Of a DNA stretch of 64,000 bases, positions 15,799 through 23,105 are shown one piece after another (positions within the stretch are counted from its first letter, which is position 1; every line of letters begins with the position of its first letter). A model generated the notes under the pieces. The model saw only the letters and a program-made list of their open reading frames with translations. It did no database searches and was not told the origin of the DNA. The DNA comes from DUUI01 sp964627845 (GTDB taxonomy: Bacteria > Bacillota_I > Bacilli_A > Erysipelotrichales > Erysipelotrichaceae), in contig CAZVKL010000002.1 in NCBI GenBank assembly GCA_964627845.1, positions 1 to 64,000 of the forward strand, written 5' to 3'. Both the position numbers and the translations under genes were made by a program.

Positions 15799-17100
15799 AT
15801 GTCTCAAAATCATTTATTGTATGATGTGCACGAGTCGCCATCACTAGGTAAAACATTTTTACTGAGCTTTCAACATGTCTTTGCGATGTTTGGAGCAACC
15901 ATCCTAGTCCCTATTTTAGTTGGACTACCCGTTTCAGTCGCACTATTCTGTAGCGGAATCGGAACATTAATCTATTTATTCATCACCGGATTTAAAGTCC
16001 CTGTCTATTTAGGGAGCTCATTTGCCTATATTGCCGCTATGCAATATTCAATCAGTTCCATGGGAGGCGATGTCTCCGCATCTCAAACAGGTATTTTCTT
16101 AGTTGGATTAATTTATGTGGCCGTCGCAGCCATCCTAAAAGTAACCAGCTCTGCTTGGTTAGATAAACTACTCCCACCCATTGTCATTGGTCCCATGATT
16201 ATCGTAATCGGTTTAGGATTATCCAGTACAGCCGTCACACAAGCCGGATTTGTTGAAGGAGGCGATATTAAACATATTGCTGTCGCTGTCTTTACTTTCT
16301 TAGTCACTGCATTTGTCTCAACCAAAGCCAAAGGGGTCTTTAAAATCATTCCCTTCTTAACCGGCATTAGCGTTGGGTATGTATTTGCGGCAATCTTAGG
16401 GATAGTCGATTTTCAACCATTCTACGAGTCATTTAATGGACCACTGTTAGGACACATCCTAACCTTTCCTGATTTTTATTTACCCTTTAATACCAACGGT
16501 CTATTTAATGAATATCGCTTCTACTTTGGTCCAGAAGCATTAGCCATCCTCCCAATTGCGATTGTCACCTTATCAGAACATATTGGAGATCATACCGTTC
16601 TAGGAAAAATCTGTAATCGTAATTTCTTAAAAGATCCCGGTCTTTCTAAAACAATAGCTGGCGATGGTTTAGCAACATCCGTTTCCGCATTATTAGGCGG
16701 GCCCGCTAACACCACCTACGGTGAGAATACAGGCGTCCTTGCAATGACAAAAGTAGCCAGCACAAGAGTTATCTTAGGTGCTGCACTCATCGCAATGATC
16801 TTAGGATTTATTCAACCCGTCCAGGCAATCATCACGACCATTCCACAAGCCGTCTTAGGCGGGATGTCACTACTTCTTTATGGGGTTATTGCGAGTAATG
16901 GACTAAGAGTACTAATCGACAATAAAGTTGATTTCTCTCATCAAAGAAATTTAATAATCGCTTCAGCCATGATGGTCTTAGGTCTAGGTGGCGCAATATT
17001 CCCAATCTCTCAACTAGCAAGTTTATCGGGCACAGCCCTGGCCGCCATTGTAGGTGTCTTACTAAATCTAATCCTTCCTAAGGAAGGGTCCAACGACTAA
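15799..17100 (+). CDS. pyrP: Uracil permease, NCS2 family
   Basis: 433-residue nucleobase:proton symporter of the inner membrane with about 14 segments. The motifs VPVYLGSSFAYIAAM near residue 75 and the substrate-site helix region LSEHIGDHTVLG are those of UraA/PyrP. The PyrR-type attenuator upstream supports uracil rather than xanthine as substrate. The ATG at 15799 follows GGAAAGGAAAGAGAG; the GTG seven codons upstream would place the ribosome binding site inside the gene. A terminator follows at once. Confidence 0.92.
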   Translation: MSQNHLLYDVHESPSLGKTFLLSFQHVFAMFGATILVPILVGLPVSVALFCSGIGTLIYLFITGFKVPVYLGSSFAYIAAMQYSISSMGGDVSASQTGIFLVGLIYVAVAAILKVTSSAWLDKLLPPIVIGPMIIVIGLGLSSTAVTQAGFVEGGDIKHIAVAVFTFLVTAFVSTKAKGVFKIIPFLTGISVGYVFAAILGIVDFQPFYESFNGPLLGHILTFPDFYLPFNTNGLFNEYRFYFGPEALAILPIAIVTLSEHIGDHTVLGKICNRNFLKDPGLSKTIAGDGLATSVSALLGGPANTTYGENTGVLAMTKVASTRVILGAALIAMILGFIQPVQAIITTIPQAVLGGMSLLLYGVIASNGLRVLIDNKVDFSHQRNLIIASAMMVLGLGGAIFPISQLASLSGTALAAIVGVLLNLILPKEGSND

Positions 17101-17105
17101 AAAAA

Positions 17106-17145
17106 CAAAAACCAACCGAGTGTATTACACCGAGTTGGTTTTTTT
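17106..17145. terminator. Bidirectional terminator between pyrP and the FUSC-like gene
   Basis: Stem AACCAAC/GTTGGTT, small internal loop, then GTGT/ACAC with loop ATT. T-runs are present on both strands (plus: seven T after the stem; minus: TTTTTGTTTTTTT). The TAA of the leftward gene at 17125 lies inside the loop. Confidence 0.88.
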
Positions 17146-17655
17146 AATCGTTGGCTTGTTACTAAAATTTACATATTTATTGACTAATAACGCAATCCCA
17201 ATCCCGTAGATGGTTTCTAAGACTCTATTGACCACATAAACCAGGGTATTATCATCAACAGACGCATGGGAAATCATCGTGATTAGTAAAACGACGGCCG
17301 CCATTGAACTAATATAAGAGGCGGCATGTGCCGCTTTAGAAACAATCAACACAACCACAACCCCCAACGTCATCACAATCGGTTTAATCATAGATTCGTG
17401 AGGAATGTCAAAATATCGTAAGATATTGATTAAAATTAATGAGACGATACCCCCTAGAATTGTCCCAATTGTTCGTTGTACACCACTCTGTGTCGATTCT
17501 TCAACCGTAGATTTCATCATGAGAACACAAGCTAAAGCGGCATGAATCGGTTCAAAATGGTTGAACCAATACAATGTTATTAAGCAGATGAAGACCGCAA
17601 TTCCCGTTTTTATGATTCTTAATCCTGGGACTAATTCGTAGGCAAATTCTTTCAC
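17125..17655 (-). CDS. FUSC / aromatic acid exporter-like (DUF939) membrane protein
   Basis: 176 residues, with membrane segments covering most of the chain: GLRIIKTGIAVFICLITLYWF, GGIVSLILINIL, VVVVLIVSKAAHAASYI and the C-terminal NRVLETIYGIGIALLVN, which is characteristic of the FUSC/ArAE_1 family. Members are predicted small-molecule exporters or unknown. I choose the GTG at 17655 because AAGGA lies 9-10 bases upstream; an ATG nine codons earlier has no ribosome binding site. It is a single-gene unit sharing a terminator with pyrP. The family's usual soluble C-terminal domain is absent, so this is a short form. Confidence 0.72.
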   Translation of the reverse strand: MKEFAYELVPGLRIIKTGIAVFICLITLYWFNHFEPIHAALACVLMMKSTVEESTQSGVQRTIGTILGGIVSLILINILRYFDIPHESMIKPIVMTLGVVVVLIVSKAAHAASYISSMAAVVLLITMISHASVDDNTLVYVVNRVLETIYGIGIALLVNKYVNFSNKPTIKKTNSV

Positions 17656-17715
17656 ATTTTCACTTCCTTGTATGATTATCATAGCATATCTAAATGAATT
17701 TTATTTTAATCAACA

Positions 17716-17750
17716 ATTAAAAAAACAGCTAGGAAACACCTAACTGTTTA
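17716..17750 (-). terminator. Terminator of rsmG-parA-parB
   Basis: Minus-strand stem AAACAG-T-TAGG / CCTA-G-CTGTTT (one mismatch), loop TGTTT, followed by seven T. It lies 25 bases after the parB stop. Confidence 0.82.
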
Positions 17751-17772
17751 CATTCTTCATTGACCCCAATAA

Positions 17773-18651
17773 TTAAAAATCCTCTAAGACACCCATCAAC
17801 TCAAGAATACGATTTAAATCCTCTGTATCACTAAACTCAATGGTAATTTTCTTATTGGCAATCGTCGCCTTTGTTTGGAATTTCTTCTCCAATAATTCAA
17901 TCGGATAACGATATTCACTCTTAGGCTGAACTTTAATATGAATATCCGGCTTAACCTTCGGCTCTTTCACTAACTGTTCAACTTGTCTAACCGATAAATT
18001 ATCGCGATTCGCTTTCTTCGCTAAACGGATAATCTCTTGTTCATCTTTTAAGGTCACCAGAGGTCGAACATGACCCATACTCAATTCATTCTCTTCAACC
18101 ATCACAATAACTTCTTGAGGCAGTGACAACAGTCTCAATAAGTTGGTGATATGCGATCTTGATTTGTTCATTCGCTTAGCCACATTTTCTTGGGTATATC
18201 CAAAGCGTTCAATTAAATTATTATAAGCTTGAGCTTCTTCAATCACATTTAAATCTTCACGCTGAATGTTCTCAATTAAGGATACCTCCATCATTTGTTC
18301 ATCCGTAAAATCAACAATGATAGCCGGAATCTCCTCTAGACCAGCCATTTTAGACGCTCTCAGTCTTCTCTCGCCCGCAATTAATTCATAACCGTGAATA
18401 GCCTGTCTCACTAAGATCGGTGTTAAGACACCATGTTGTAGAATCGAATCTTTCAATTCATTCAATTTATCTTCATCAAAGGTTCTACGAGGCTGATATG
18501 GATTCACAACAATTTTATTAATATCAATTGTTTTCTTATCACTGACCAGTTGATGACTCTCTCCTTGTTGGATTTCCTCCAAAATGTTTTGAGCATCGTC
18601 ACCAAAAATAGCACTCAGACCTTTGCCTAATCGCTTTTCATTTCTTGACAT
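17773..18651 (-). CDS. parB: Chromosome-partitioning protein ParB (Spo0J)
   Basis: 292 residues. ParB loads on parS sites near the origin, forms a CTP-dependent clamp and recruits SMC. The N-terminal CTP motifs NPYQPRR and AGERRLRASK, the central helix-turn-helix (YTQENVAKRMNKSRSHITNLL) and the C-terminal dimer domain are all visible. The ATG at 18651 has GGAG seven bases upstream; a Met nine codons earlier overlaps the end of parA. No perfect parS (TGTTTCACGTGAAACA) was seen in the window. Confidence 0.96.
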   Translation of the reverse strand: MSRNEKRLGKGLSAIFGDDAQNILEEIQQGESHQLVSDKKTIDINKIVVNPYQPRRTFDEDKLNELKDSILQHGVLTPILVRQAIHGYELIAGERRLRASKMAGLEEIPAIIVDFTDEQMMEVSLIENIQREDLNVIEEAQAYNNLIERFGYTQENVAKRMNKSRSHITNLLRLLSLPQEVIVMVEENELSMGHVRPLVTLKDEQEIIRLAKKANRDNLSVRQVEQLVKEPKVKPDIHIKVQPKSEYRYPIELLEKKFQTKATIANKKITIEFSDTEDLNRILELMGVLEDF

Positions 18652-18667
18652 GATTTTTCTCCTATTC

Positions 18668-19438
18668 TTAACCTTCATTTTGACGAATCACTTCTTTAGC
18701 AAGTGCAGCATAGGCTTTTGCCCCGGAAGCTGAAATGTCATATTCAAAGATACTCTTACCAGATGAAGGCGCCTCCGATAATTTGACATTTCGTGGAATG
18801 CTGGTTTTATAAACCTTCTCTTTCAAATATTTACGAACTTCTTGTTGGACCTCTAAACTTAAATTGTTTCGAACATCAAACATCGTCAGTAATACACCCT
18901 CAATTCTTAATTGTGGGTTAAATAAACGTTGAACTAAACGAATGGTCGATAAGATTTGTGTCAACCCCTCTAACGCATAATACTCACATTGAACAGGGAT
19001 AATCACACTATCCGCCGCAGTCAACGCATTCGTATTAAGTAAACCTAATGAAGGTGGGCAATCAATAATAATGTAATCATACTGATCTTTCACTTCCATT
19101 AATTTTTTCTTTAATTGTTTTTCTCGATTCGCCTCAATCTGAGAGATCTCCAAATCTGCCCCCGCAAGCTCTATGGTTGAAGGGATAATATGCATCGGAG
19201 GCGTCTTCAGTTTTAACCGAATCTCCTTAACACTCTTATCACTCAGCAATAAATCATACGTCGAATACTCAATTTGTTCACGATCCGTCCCCGAGCCTTG
19301 AGTCGCATTTCCCTGTGGATCTAAATCAATTAAGAGGACTTTTTTATTTAAGTAAGCCATCCCAGCGGCCAAGTTAATACTGGTCGTCGTCTTGCCCACG
19401 CCGCCCTTTTGATTTGCGATCGCAATTATTTTCCCCAT
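18668..19438 (-). CDS. parA: Chromosome-partitioning ATPase ParA (Soj)
   Basis: 256-residue deviant Walker ATPase that works with ParB in origin segregation and regulates DnaA. The deviant Walker A KGGVGKTTTS lies at about residues 10-20, and IIDCPPSLG and the segment PVQCEYYALEG follow. It begins one base after the rsmG stop and shares its transcript. The order rsmG-parA-parB near oriC is conserved in Bacillota. Confidence 0.96.
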   Translation of the reverse strand: MGKIIAIANQKGGVGKTTTSINLAAGMAYLNKKVLLIDLDPQGNATQGSGTDREQIEYSTYDLLLSDKSVKEIRLKLKTPPMHIIPSTIELAGADLEISQIEANREKQLKKKLMEVKDQYDYIIIDCPPSLGLLNTNALTAADSVIIPVQCEYYALEGLTQILSTIRLVQRLFNPQLRIEGVLLTMFDVRNNLSLEVQQEVRKYLKEKVYKTSIPRNVKLSEAPSSGKSIFEYDISASGAKAYAALAKEVIRQNEG

Positions 19439-19439
19439 T

Positions 19440-20141
19440 TTAGCCGCCTTTCTTTTTATTCAGTGGATTTTTCTTTATTTTACCAAACGCCCTTGGATAT
19501 TTTTGAGGCGTTGACTTAACCTTTTTAACGATTATATTATACCTTAAACTACCATCTCTTAACATCGACTTTTGAGAATTAAAAACCTCACCACCCAATG
19601 TCTTAATCGCAAACTGGGCTTGTTCAAGTTCCTCTAGCGCACGCTGTCCCTTCATAGCAATAAACTGTCCACCCACTTTTACCAGTGGTAAACATAACTC
19701 ACTTAAAATCACCAAGTTTGCGACAGCTCTCGCACTAACCACATCAAACTGTTCACGCATCTCTTTAACATAGTCTTCAGCTCTCGCATTAACCACATTC
19801 ACGTTACTCAACTTTAATAAGTCTGTTAAATCATTTAAAAACTGACACCGTTTTCCTGTTGGTTCCACCAATGTGAACTCAATGTCTGGATAGGCAATCG
19901 CTAAAACAACCCCAGGAAACCCAGCCCCGGAGCCAACATCACAAAAGGTTTTTGAATCGGTTAAAAACTCACCAATTAAAAGACTATCCACAAAGTGTTT
20001 CTCTGTAACACCCTCTAAGTCATCGATGGCCGTAAGATTCATGACTTTATTTTTTTCATTTAAAAACTGAGCATACGTTCTCAATTGATTTAATTGATAA
20101 TCCTTTAACTTAAATTGTTCTAATTGTGTTTCAAAGTTCAT
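19440..20141 (-). CDS. rsmG: 16S rRNA (guanine527-N7)-methyltransferase RsmG
   Basis: 233-residue SAM-dependent methyltransferase of 16S rRNA G527 (helix 18). It has DVGSGAGFPGVVLAI (SAM loop) and the family's NLTAIDDLEG and ARAVANL segments, and a basic C-terminal tail. There is no ribosome binding site before the ATG. Instead an extended -10 (TGTTATAAT) ends six bases upstream, so the transcript should begin at or beside the ATG: a leaderless mRNA. It leads the rsmG-parA-parB unit. Confidence 0.95.
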   Translation of the reverse strand: MNFETQLEQFKLKDYQLNQLRTYAQFLNEKNKVMNLTAIDDLEGVTEKHFVDSLLIGEFLTDSKTFCDVGSGAGFPGVVLAIAYPDIEFTLVEPTGKRCQFLNDLTDLLKLSNVNVVNARAEDYVKEMREQFDVVSARAVANLVILSELCLPLVKVGGQFIAMKGQRALEELEQAQFAIKTLGGEVFNSQKSMLRDGSLRYNIIVKKVKSTPQKYPRAFGKIKKNPLNKKKGG

Positions 20142-20147
20142 GCTGTC

Positions 20148-20156
20148 ATTATAACA
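20148..20156 (-). promoter_or_regulatory. rsmG promoter, extended -10, leaderless geometry
   Basis: Minus strand TGTTATAAT; TATAAT occupies 20148-20153 and the ATG begins six bases on (20141). No Shine-Dalgarno sequence fits in the gap. Confidence 0.65.
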
Positions 20157-20201
20157 AACTAACTGACTAAGTTGTAGAAAAGTTCAAGCCAACGTCACTT
20201 A

Positions 20202-20210
20202 TGGTAAAAT
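20202..20210 (+). promoter_or_regulatory. GNAT-methyltransferase gene promoter, extended -10, leaderless geometry
   Basis: TGGTAAAAT with TAAAAT at 20205-20210; the ATG starts at 20217, six bases later. It mirrors the rsmG promoter across a 51-base gap. Confidence 0.6.
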
Positions 20211-20216
20211 AACACC

Positions 20217-21359
20217 ATGAGAACAATCAAAGTCACAACCCAAGAAATGTTAAACGATGTCTTAGACTTAAGAAGACAAATCTTTGTCGATGAACAAGGA
20301 GTCGACCCCCAATTAGAACAAGATCAATACGATCATCTAGGAGATCCAACCATCGACCATTTTGGTTATGTCCTAAAAGAGAACATCATCGTTGGGACAG
20401 CACGCTGCAAACGATTAGACGATGGAAGTGTCAAATTAGGTCGATTTTCCATCCACCCCAAACTGAGACATCAAGGGTTTGGAATTAAATTTTTAAAAGA
20501 AATCGAACATTACTATTATCAACAAAAAGTCGAAATTATTTTTGTCCACGCACAGAAACAAGCCTACAATTTTTACAGTTCAGCAGGATACGAACCTTAT
20601 GGAGAAGAGTTTCTAGAAGCAGACATCGTCCATCAACGAATGAGAAAACGATTGTATCAACATTTTTACACTCGCTTTGCGGATGTCTATGACTTAATCT
20701 TCCCACTGACTCACCATAAGAAACACGTCCTTAATGAATTTGTCTATGACAAAGAAACGCTCTTAGATATTGGATCTGCCACCGGTATGATGAGTCAATA
20801 CATAGCCTCCCTCAACAAACAAGTCACAGCCATTGATATCGACGCTCGAATGGTTTTCCTCGCTCAACAAAAAGGGGTAAACGCCCTAGTGATGGACATG
20901 GCCCAACTCAATGGAATGAGTGAAACCTTCGATGGCATTCTCTGTTTAGGCAATACATTAGTCCATTTAAGCAATCTAGAGGAAATCAATCAATTCTTTG
21001 AGGATTGTTATAATCGATTAAACCCAAACGGACAACTCCTCATCCAGATTATCAATTATCATAAAGTATCAACCCAAGAAATTACACAATTACCAACAAT
21101 CACTAGCCCACTTAAAAACGTTGTCTTAGAACGACATTACTTCAAAAACGATCGATTCCATTTCAACACCACCTTAAGAATCAACAAACAATCTTATTAT
21201 TCGAGTGTTGAACTAACTCCCTTAACCCCTCAACAACTTAGAGAAATTGCGATGAATCATCACTTTGAAATCGTCAATGAATACGGTGGTTATGATTTAT
21301 CTGAATTTAACTTAGAAGAATCCATACAATTCCTTATTAAACTACAAAAGAGCGAGTAA
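20217..21359 (+). CDS. GNAT acetyltransferase fused to a class I SAM methyltransferase
   Basis: 380 residues in two domains. Residues 1-145 are an ElaA/YitI-like GNAT N-acetyltransferase (VDEQGVDPQLEQDQ; acetyl-CoA loop RFSIHPKLRHQGFGIKFLKE at 76-95; NFYSSAGYEPYGEEFLE). Residues 150-380 are a Rossmann methyltransferase (ADVYDLIF, SAM loop LLDIGSATGMMS at 182-193, acidic AIDID at strand 2, LNPNGQLLIQIINY). The substrate is unknown; one protein could acetylate and methylate the same small molecule or peptide. No stop or frameshift separates the domains. It is a one-gene unit, leaderless, closed by a hairpin terminator. Confidence 0.85.
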   Translation: MRTIKVTTQEMLNDVLDLRRQIFVDEQGVDPQLEQDQYDHLGDPTIDHFGYVLKENIIVGTARCKRLDDGSVKLGRFSIHPKLRHQGFGIKFLKEIEHYYYQQKVEIIFVHAQKQAYNFYSSAGYEPYGEEFLEADIVHQRMRKRLYQHFYTRFADVYDLIFPLTHHKKHVLNEFVYDKETLLDIGSATGMMSQYIASLNKQVTAIDIDARMVFLAQQKGVNALVMDMAQLNGMSETFDGILCLGNTLVHLSNLEEINQFFEDCYNRLNPNGQLLIQIINYHKVSTQEITQLPTITSPLKNVVLERHYFKNDRFHFNTTLRINKQSYYSSVELTPLTPQQLREIAMNHHFEIVNEYGGYDLSEFNLEESIQFLIKLQKSE

Positions 21360-21370
21360 TTTCGCTCTTT
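21347..21370. terminator. Bidirectional terminator between convergent genes
   Basis: Stem AAAGAGCGA/TCGCTCTTT, loop GTAATT, with short T-rich tracts on both sides (plus TTTATTATTTG, minus CTTTTGTAG). It overlaps the end of the GNAT-methyltransferase gene. Confidence 0.7.
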
Positions 21371-21371
21371 A

Positions 21372-22577
21372 TTATTTGTCTAAATCGACTTTTATTTCTT
21401 TGTTGACTTCAATCACTTCACCACGATTCACTTGGTATTGGATTTCACGATCGATATCTGATCCCATCCTTAACAAGCCAATCGTACACGACTGTTGTTC
21501 ACAGCTTAGCGCATCTTCATTAATGTTTTCCTCCCAGATGAATGGTGACCAAAACCATATATGGTCATTCTCATTTTCAACCACAAATTCAATGGTATAA
21601 TCGGAAGGTTTTTCAATATTCATAATGGTAAACGCTTCTGGAATATAAGAGAAACTGAGTTCTTCACTATCAAATGTATGCCAAGTTCCAGATGTATCGA
21701 TTTTATCAAACGCTTCAAAATTTAAGACGATTGGCCCATCCCAATTAAGCTGTCCTTTATTGATTCGAATAGAATTGCTCTGAGAAAACAATAGATTAAG
21801 CTCAAATGGTGTGATCGATTCCATCGCGTTACTCAAATCCACATCCATAAATGTCCCAATTAGCTCACCTTGTTGATCTTTAATTCTTGGCGCCCCTAAA
21901 ATATATTCATCCGCATCGTTATATTCGAGGATAAGACGAGAGGTATACGCCCCGACATCCAGTCTGCTGATTACAACAGAGGCATCTTCAATTTTGATTT
22001 CTTCATTAATTTCAATCGATTTTATTGGAAGAACCTTCGTTGAATCGATAGGAATATCAATACTGACATTCGCACCAACCAATTCAAGTGTTTCAATGGT
22101 TTGATGTTGGGAAAAATCAACACTAACCATATACAAATTCTCTTCTTGTAACTTAATTGGTGGTGACCCAATCCCAGAGATTGTTGATAGATTGTTAATC
22201 TTTAAATGATATTGAGGATTTTCTTCGGTTGTTTCAATAAAGACAATTACATTATGTGAATCGATGCTCGCCGCTTTAACCCTAACATTATCTTGTTGTA
22301 TATTTAGGTCTTGAACATAGGCTTGTTCTAAGTTAATCTCATCCCCCAGATTCACTTTGAGACTCTGTGCTAAAAAATTCAGTCCAGGAATTTCTTGAGC
22401 CCAGACATAAACGGGTTCGACCAAGTTAATTAACAACCCAAAAATTAGAAAAACACTCACCAACAATGACAATGACACCTTAAAACCGACGTGTTGACGA
22501 TGGCTTTTTATGATGTGTCGATTGTTTTGTTTGTTCGCATCCGACTTCCATTCGTTAAACTGTTGATTATTGTTCAT
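21372..22577 (-). CDS. Membrane-anchored sigma-factor partner, DUF4179-like
   Basis: 401 residues: a short cytoplasmic N-terminus (about 1-32), one membrane segment (SLSLLVSVFLIFGLLINLV), and a large extracytoplasmic beta-rich region. This layout, overlapping by 11 bases the 3' end of a sigma-factor gene, fits the DUF4179-type proteins encoded with ECF-like sigma factors in Bacillota, thought to act as anti-sigma factors or sensors. There is no zinc anti-sigma motif and the cytoplasmic part is only some 30 residues. Two Cys (EQQSC near residue 370) could form an extracellular disulfide. Ligand unknown. Confidence 0.7.
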   Translation of the reverse strand: MNNNQQFNEWKSDANKQNNRHIIKSHRQHVGFKVSLSLLVSVFLIFGLLINLVEPVYVWAQEIPGLNFLAQSLKVNLGDEINLEQAYVQDLNIQQDNVRVKAASIDSHNVIVFIETTEENPQYHLKINNLSTISGIGSPPIKLQEENLYMVSVDFSQHQTIETLELVGANVSIDIPIDSTKVLPIKSIEINEEIKIEDASVVISRLDVGAYTSRLILEYNDADEYILGAPRIKDQQGELIGTFMDVDLSNAMESITPFELNLLFSQSNSIRINKGQLNWDGPIVLNFEAFDKIDTSGTWHTFDSEELSFSYIPEAFTIMNIEKPSDYTIEFVVENENDHIWFWSPFIWEENINEDALSCEQQSCTIGLLRMGSDIDREIQYQVNRGEVIEVNKEIKVDLDK

Positions 22578-23022
22578 CTTCTAACTCCAATCTTAATTGT
22601 TTCAATGCTTGTTTGTTAAGTCTTTGAACAGAGGTCGCTGAAGAATCCATTATTTGAGCAATCTCAACGAATGTATAACCAACTAAATACTTTAAGACGA
22701 CAATGGTCTTCATTTCTGTTGGAAGTTTCTCAAGTGCTTCATACAAGTCAAAGTAAGGTTGATCATGGGATTCAACTTCTTCCATCTCAACAAATCGATT
22801 CAATCTTTTAAGATGTTGATAACATTCATTGATACAAATTCTTGTGGCCCATGTTTTAAAGAATTTCTTATCCTTAAGCTGATCATATTTATGAATAATC
22901 GTCAGGGTCGTCTCGGAGATGACATCCTCAACATCGGCTTGATTCTTTAAAAGTCCAAACGCCACTTTGGAAAGATAGGGTTCTATTTTTAACACTTTAG
23001 AAACAATATAATTAACACTCAT
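22567..23022 (-). CDS. ECF-like RNA polymerase sigma factor
   Basis: 151 residues with sigma region 2 (QADVEDVISETTLTIIHKY ... FKTWATRICINECYQHLKR) and region 4 (LPTEMKTIVVLKYLVGYTFVEIAQIM ... SVQRLNKQALKQLR); regions 1 and 3 are missing, as in extracytoplasmic-function sigma factors. AGAGAGG precedes the ATG. It is paired with a membrane protein that likely controls it. The target regulon cannot be seen. Confidence 0.88.
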   Translation of the reverse strand: MSVNYIVSKVLKIEPYLSKVAFGLLKNQADVEDVISETTLTIIHKYDQLKDKKFFKTWATRICINECYQHLKRLNRFVEMEEVESHDQPYFDLYEALEKLPTEMKTIVVLKYLVGYTFVEIAQIMDSSATSVQRLNKQALKQLRLELEDEQ

Positions 23023-23067
23023 AACAACCTCTCTACTTATTAGATGTTTTAAGAATGAAAATAATCC

Positions 23068-23105
23068 AAAAAAACACTCAGTTTTTTAAATTCACTAAGT
23101 GTTTT
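23068..23105 (-). terminator. Terminator of mnmG
   Basis: Minus-strand stem AAAACACT-T-AGT / ACT-G-AGTGTTTT with an 11-base loop, followed by TTTTGG. The mnmG stop codon lies in the 5' arm. Confidence 0.8.
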
